DNA from: an uncultured Prevotella sp.
GTDB lineage: Bacteria; Bacteroidota; Bacteroidia; Bacteroidales; Bacteroidaceae
Length of the DNA: 54,959 nt
Reading direction: 5' to 3'
NCBI GenBank assembly: GCA_900555035.1
Contig: USJX01000012.1
Coordinates: forward strand, 1 to 54,959
Below, piece by piece: positions 51,449 to 54,959 of this stretch. The position numbers were made by a program, and so were the translations under genes. Position 1 is the first letter of the stretch. The number at the start of each line of letters is the position of its first letter. The notes under the pieces were generated by a model. That model was given only the letters and a program-made list of their open reading frames with translations. It was not told where the DNA came from and ran no database searches.

Positions 51449-52588
51449 ATGAAAAAAGGATTGTTTGCACTTGCCCTGGGCACATTCACCCTAGGCATGG
51501 CTGAATTTATTATCGAGGGAATCCTCACCGATGTGGCGCACGATATGAACGTGTCCATCCCTCAGGCTGGTCATCTCATCTCCATCTATGCGCTGGGCGT
51601 TTGCGCCGGTGCCTTCTCTCTTATCTTGATGCATAAGTACCGCCCCAAGAAGATTCTCCTGTTTCTCACTTCGCTGGTTACACTGGGTGCCGTCATTGCA
51701 ACGATTGCCCCAAGCTACTGGCTTTTGCTCTGTGCCCGATTTGTTCAGGGGCTTCCTCATGGCGCCTACTTCGGAACGGGTACCATCGTGGCTGTGAAGA
51801 TGGCGAAGGAAGGCAAGGGAACCAAGGCGGTGGCGATGATGTGTGCCGGTATGCCTTTCGCCAACCTGATGGGTGTTCCGCTGGGCACCTTTCTGAGTCA
51901 TGCCTTCTCCTGGCGAGTACCTTTCCTGATGTCGGTGGCGTTGGGAGTCATTACGCTTTATATGATTTACAAGTGGGTTCCTGAAGTAGAGGCTTTGCCT
52001 AACAAGGGCATGAAGGCGCAGTTCAGATTCATGCGCAATCTGGCTCCGTGGCTTATCATCGCCGCCACCTTCCTGGGCAATGGCGGTATTCTCTGCTGGT
52101 TCAGTTATATCTCACCGCTTTTGCAGATAGATGGCGGATTCCATGCGGCATCAATCTCTGTACTGATGATACTTGCCGGTTTGGGAATGGTGGTAGGAAA
52201 CCAGCTGAGTGCCTTGCTGGCAGATAGGTTCAAGCCGGGTCGCTTTACCTGTTGTCTTCAGTTTCTGGCTGCTGCAGCCTTGCTTGCCACCTTCTTCTTC
52301 TCGCACAATGGCTGGGTATCGGCAGCGATGATGTTCATCAGTTGTGCCTGCCTTTTCGGTATCGGTTCGCCAGAGCAGTTTCTCATCGTGAAGCACAGCG
52401 AGGGAGGCGAGATGCTGGGCGGTTGCTGCATCCAGGCAGCATTCAATCTGGGCAATGCCCTTGGTGCCTTCTTGGGTGGAATCCCTGTGGCGATGGGATT
52501 GGGATATAATTATCCTGCGCTCATCGGTGTGCCGATGGCATTGGCTGGAGCCTTCTGTCTTCTGGTGTTTCATCGTAAATACGAGTAA
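51449..52588 (+). CDS. MFS transporter, AraJ-like
   Basis: 379 aa with twelve predicted membrane helices. The opening GLFALALGTFTLGMAEFIIE followed by DVAHDMNVSIPQAGHLISIY is diagnostic of the AraJ/DHA1 drug- or sugar-efflux branch. Motif A-like HKYRPKKILLFLTSLVTLGA and RFVQGLPHGAYFGTGTIVAV follow. Substrates are unknown; AraJ relatives export sugars or drugs at the inner membrane. It is divergent from the antiporter gene and ends just before a truncated ATPase gene, with only about 70 bp between. Confidence 0.9.
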   Translation: MKKGLFALALGTFTLGMAEFIIEGILTDVAHDMNVSIPQAGHLISIYALGVCAGAFSLILMHKYRPKKILLFLTSLVTLGAVIATIAPSYWLLLCARFVQGLPHGAYFGTGTIVAVKMAKEGKGTKAVAMMCAGMPFANLMGVPLGTFLSHAFSWRVPFLMSVALGVITLYMIYKWVPEVEALPNKGMKAQFRFMRNLAPWLIIAATFLGNGGILCWFSYISPLLQIDGGFHAASISVLMILAGLGMVVGNQLSALLADRFKPGRFTCCLQFLAAAALLATFFFSHNGWVSAAMMFISCACLFGIGSPEQFLIVKHSEGGEMLGGCCIQAAFNLGNALGAFLGGIPVAMGLGYNYPALIGVPMALAGAFCLLVFHRKYE

Positions 52589-52660
52589 ACTTCCCCTTGA
52601 GATATACTTATTCCTCCTTCCTTTATTGGTAGAAACTCCTCGTCCAAGCCGGGAATTCCT

Positions 52661-53572
52661 GCATCACTTTGTGGCATTACAGAAGATGAATTGTATTCTA
52701 CCTTTGATGAGCAAATTAAGGCGATGGCCGTGAGATATAAAACCACAGAGGAAGGAATGAAATACAAGCTGAAGAGGAAGTTTGATGGTTATCATTTCAG
52801 TCCTGACATGCTTGATATCTATAATCCTTTCAGTATCTTAAATGCTTTGAGCAAGAAGATTCTGGCGGATTATTGGTTCCGCACCGGTTCGCCAACCTAT
52901 CTTGTTCGCTTGTTGTCTCATTTTGATGAGAACATCAACGAGATAGTGAACAGGTTTTATCCTACGAGTAGTTTCATCGATTACAAGGCAGATGTGGAAT
53001 CACCATTGCCTATGATTTATCAGAGCGGTTATCTCACCATTAAAGATTGGAATATGGATACCGATTCCTATCTCCTGGATTTCCCAAATGATGAAGTGAG
53101 GAGCGGGTTTCTGACGTTGGTAGCTTCTAGTTATCTGAAGCCATCGAAGTCAACGGATGCCTGGGTCATTCAGGTAGTAGATGTGATGTCGAAGGGAGAT
53201 TGCCATCAGTTGGAGAATCTGATGACTTCTTTCTTTGCCAGCATTCCTTATAACCAGCGTCGCAAGGATGACGAACGTGAGAAGGAGCGTTACTTCCAAT
53301 ATACCTTCTATCTCGTATTGAGAATGATCAGCTGTTTCACTGTCTTCATCGAAAAGCAGCAAAGCGAAGGTAGGGTAGATTGTGTGGTAGAGACTCCGAA
53401 CTATATCTACATCTTCGAATTCAAGCGTGATGGTTCGGCAGAAGAAGCCCTGAAGCAGATAGAGGATATGGGCTATGCCAGGGAATATGCAGCAGATGGC
53501 AGAAAGATTTATCAGATAGGCTGCAACTTCTCGTCGAAGACGGGAACCATTGATGGGTGGAAAATGAAGTAG
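52661..53572 (+). pseudogene. 5'-truncated AAA-ATPase-like/PDDEXK_9 gene
   Basis: Family similarity begins abruptly at SLCGITEDELYSTFDEQIKA, which corresponds to about residue 220 of the intact relative at 3320-4882. The P-loop and Walker B half is missing. The rest is complete: KLKRKFDGYHFSPDMLDIYN, YWFRTGSPTYLVRLLSHF, MIYQSGYLTIKDWNMDTDSY and the nuclease-like SEGRVDCVVETPNYIYIFEF with a following lysine, then a normal stop. Translation could start only at TTG 52691 or later. The join with the MFS downstream sequence at about 52590-52660 shows no recognisable element. It might still make a stand-alone nuclease domain, but a deletion remnant is more likely. Confidence 0.75.
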
Positions 53573-53583
53573 GTGATTTATAA

Positions 53584-53630
53584 GAATATCCCGAAAATTA
53601 AGTCATATAGCTTAATTTTGCGGGATATTC
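53584..53630. terminator. Long hairpin terminator
   Basis: GAATATCCCGAAAATTAAG (53584-53602) pairs with CTTAATTTT-G-CGGGATATTC (53611-53630), 19 bp with one bulge. It follows the truncated ATPase gene and is followed by a T-rich stretch. Confidence 0.8.
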
Positions 53631-53631
53631 C

Positions 53632-53662
53632 TTTGCTTGTATCATTATTTTTTGTAACTTTG
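53632..53662 (+). promoter_or_regulatory. Promoter of the right-end AAA-ATPase gene
   Basis: TTTG (53632-53635) and TAACTTTG (53655-53662) are 19 nt apart, a full consensus pair, ahead of the ATG at 53694. Confidence 0.75.
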
Positions 53663-53693
53663 CCGAAAAATAGTGTTTTAAATCAATTGTGTC

Positions 53694-54917
53694 ATGGAGC
53701 AGAATCAGATAAAAGAAGTACCATATGGCGTATCGGATTTCGATGTAGTAAGAAGAGACAATCTATACTATGTCGATAAGACCATGTATTTGCCAAAATT
53801 GGAAAGTCAGGCTCGCAACCTCTTTTTCATCCGCCCTCGCCGTTTTGGTAAGAGCTTGTTCATCAGTATGCTTCGTGCTTACTATGATGTGAGACATAAG
53901 GATGAATTCCAGGAAAAGTTTGGTGGCTTATGGATAAGTCAGCATCCTACTTCCTTACAGGGAAAGTTTCAGGTGATGTATCTTGATTTCTCACAGGTAG
54001 GAGGAAACATTGAAAAACTGGAAGAGCGATTCAATTTCTATCTGGGAGTTGAAATGGATGGTTTTGTGCGTGATTATCATGAATACTATCAGGAGGAAAC
54101 CATCAGGAAGGTTCGGGAGACCGAAGATGCTGCAGGAAAGTTTTCCATTATCATCAATGAAGCTAAGTCAAAATCGTACCTCCTCTATCTTGTTATAGAT
54201 GAGTATGATAACTTTACGAATACCGTGCTTAACGAGCATGGAGAGGATGTATATAGGGCTATCACTCACGCTGCAGGATTCTATCGTGACATCTTTAAGA
54301 AGTTTAAAGGCTCGTTTGACCGTATATTCATTACGGGTGTCAGTCCTGTTACATTGGATGATGTAACCAGTGGTTTCAATATCGGCTGGCATATTTCTAC
54401 CAATGAGGAATTCAACCAGATGTTGGGCTTCTCTACGGAGGATGTGCGAGAGATGTTCACCTATTATAAGGAAAAAGGGATGATTCGTCCTGATAGCAAC
54501 GTAGAGGAAATTATTGAAGAAATGAAGCCTTGGTATGATAACTATTGTTTTTCCATGGGTGCTTTGGAAACTCAGAGTAGGATGTTCAACTGCGATATGG
54601 TGCTCTATTACATTCGCAATTTTATAAATCGAGGGCAAGGTCCCAAGGAAATGATAGATCCGAATACAAAGACGGATTACAACAAAATGCGCAAGTTGAT
54701 TCAGCTTGACAGGCTGGATGGTAATCGTAAGGGAATTATTCGGAAGATAGCAGAGACTGGACAGATTATCACTCGACTGGAAGAGACATTCCCAGCCAGA
54801 ATGATAACCAATCCTCAGATATTCCCGAGTTTGCTATTCTATTATGGCATGCTTACCATCAAGGGCACCTTTGGCAGCCAGTTGGTTTTGGGGATTCCTA
54901 ATAAGAGCCCACTTTAA
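53694..54917 (+). pseudogene. 3'-truncated AAA-ATPase-like gene
   Basis: 407 codons. The N-terminus is intact: FDVVRRDNLYYVDKTMYLPK, the P-loop FFIRPRRFGKSLFISMLRAY (near 46), Walker B LYLVIDEYDNFTNTVLNEHG (near 165) and FITGVSPVTLDDVTSGFNIG. Family sequence continues to YYGMLTIKGTFGSQLVLGIP, then after the next Asn changes to KSPL and a stop. The intact relatives continue for about 130 more residues with the PDDEXK_9 nuclease domain, which is missing. The break point, about 54903, coincides with sequence that looks like an insertion-sequence end. The truncated ATPase could be expressed, as its promoter is intact. Confidence 0.75.
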
Positions 54918-54959
54918 AAAGGGGCATATTTTGAATCCAGTCTGACCAGTGTGGTCATT
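54903..54959. mobile_element. Probable insertion-sequence end at the window edge
   Basis: Sequence after the break has an imperfect dyad GCCCACTTT...AAAGGGGC (54907-54925) and the interrupted palindrome TGACCA-GTG-TGGTCA (54943-54957). Repeated TGACCA/TGGTCA palindromes are typical of IS21-family termini in Bacteroidota, from memory. The rest of the element lies outside the window. Confidence 0.5.

Overview
The window looks like a gut Bacteroidota chromosome of the Prevotella/Segatella copri type. The grounds are sigma-ABfr-style -7 boxes (TAnnTTTG) in front of most genes, A-rich leaders without Shine-Dalgarno sequences, a hybrid two-component sensor/regulator (HTCS), and a large pectin (rhamnogalacturonan I) and L-rhamnose locus. 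The organism call is inferred from gene style only.

Layout. (1) 1-4.95 kb is accessory DNA: a probable transposase fragment, two broken genes, a toxin-antitoxin pair with a duplicated promoter, a DUF4143 AAA ATPase behind three 21-bp repeats, a phosphodiesterase relic, and an AAA-ATPase/PD-(D/E)XK protein followed by a 29-bp tandem repeat. (2) 5.0-6.7 kb: cvfB-like and lolD-like genes separated by a REP-like palindrome cluster. (3) 6.9-33.3 kb: the RG-I/rhamnose locus. GH106, GH105 and GH28 form a minus-strand operon. A BlaI/BlaR1-like pair follows, with three BlaI-type operators. rhaD (plus) converges on rhaB-rhaA-rhaT-rhaM (minus), which lie downstream of an AraC regulator and an HTCS. Diverging from the HTCS are PL11 lyase, a tandem two-domain SGNH esterase, a CE12 esterase and a GH2. 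Together they would deacetylate and cleave RG-I, remove galactose and rhamnose, and send L-rhamnose through RhaT, RhaM, RhaA, RhaB and RhaD to dihydroxyacetone phosphate and lactaldehyde. No SusC/SusD pair is present.

(4) 33.3-49.1 kb is a defence-type island on the minus strand. It is one tight five-gene run: a 1722-aa helicase with a DUF1998-like region and a C-terminal nuclease-like domain, a SNF2-type helicase, a 1380-aa adenine-specific DNA methylase, a DUF2971 protein and a Schlafen/AlbA_2 protein. It resembles DISARM and Druantia but lacks a separate DrmC-type phospholipase-D nuclease, because a predicted nuclease domain is fused to the large helicase. The island is edged by gene relics and by two near-identical 45-bp terminators in inverted orientation. 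The methylase gene carries a perfect 22-bp inverted repeat inside its coding sequence. This is the best candidate for an undescribed system here.

(5) 49.1-52.6 kb: a CPA2-type cation/proton antiporter and an AraJ-like MFS exporter. (6) 52.66-54.96 kb: two broken AAA-ATPase genes. The last is cut by sequence that looks like an insertion-sequence end, which reaches the window edge. No tRNA, rRNA or CRISPR array was seen.
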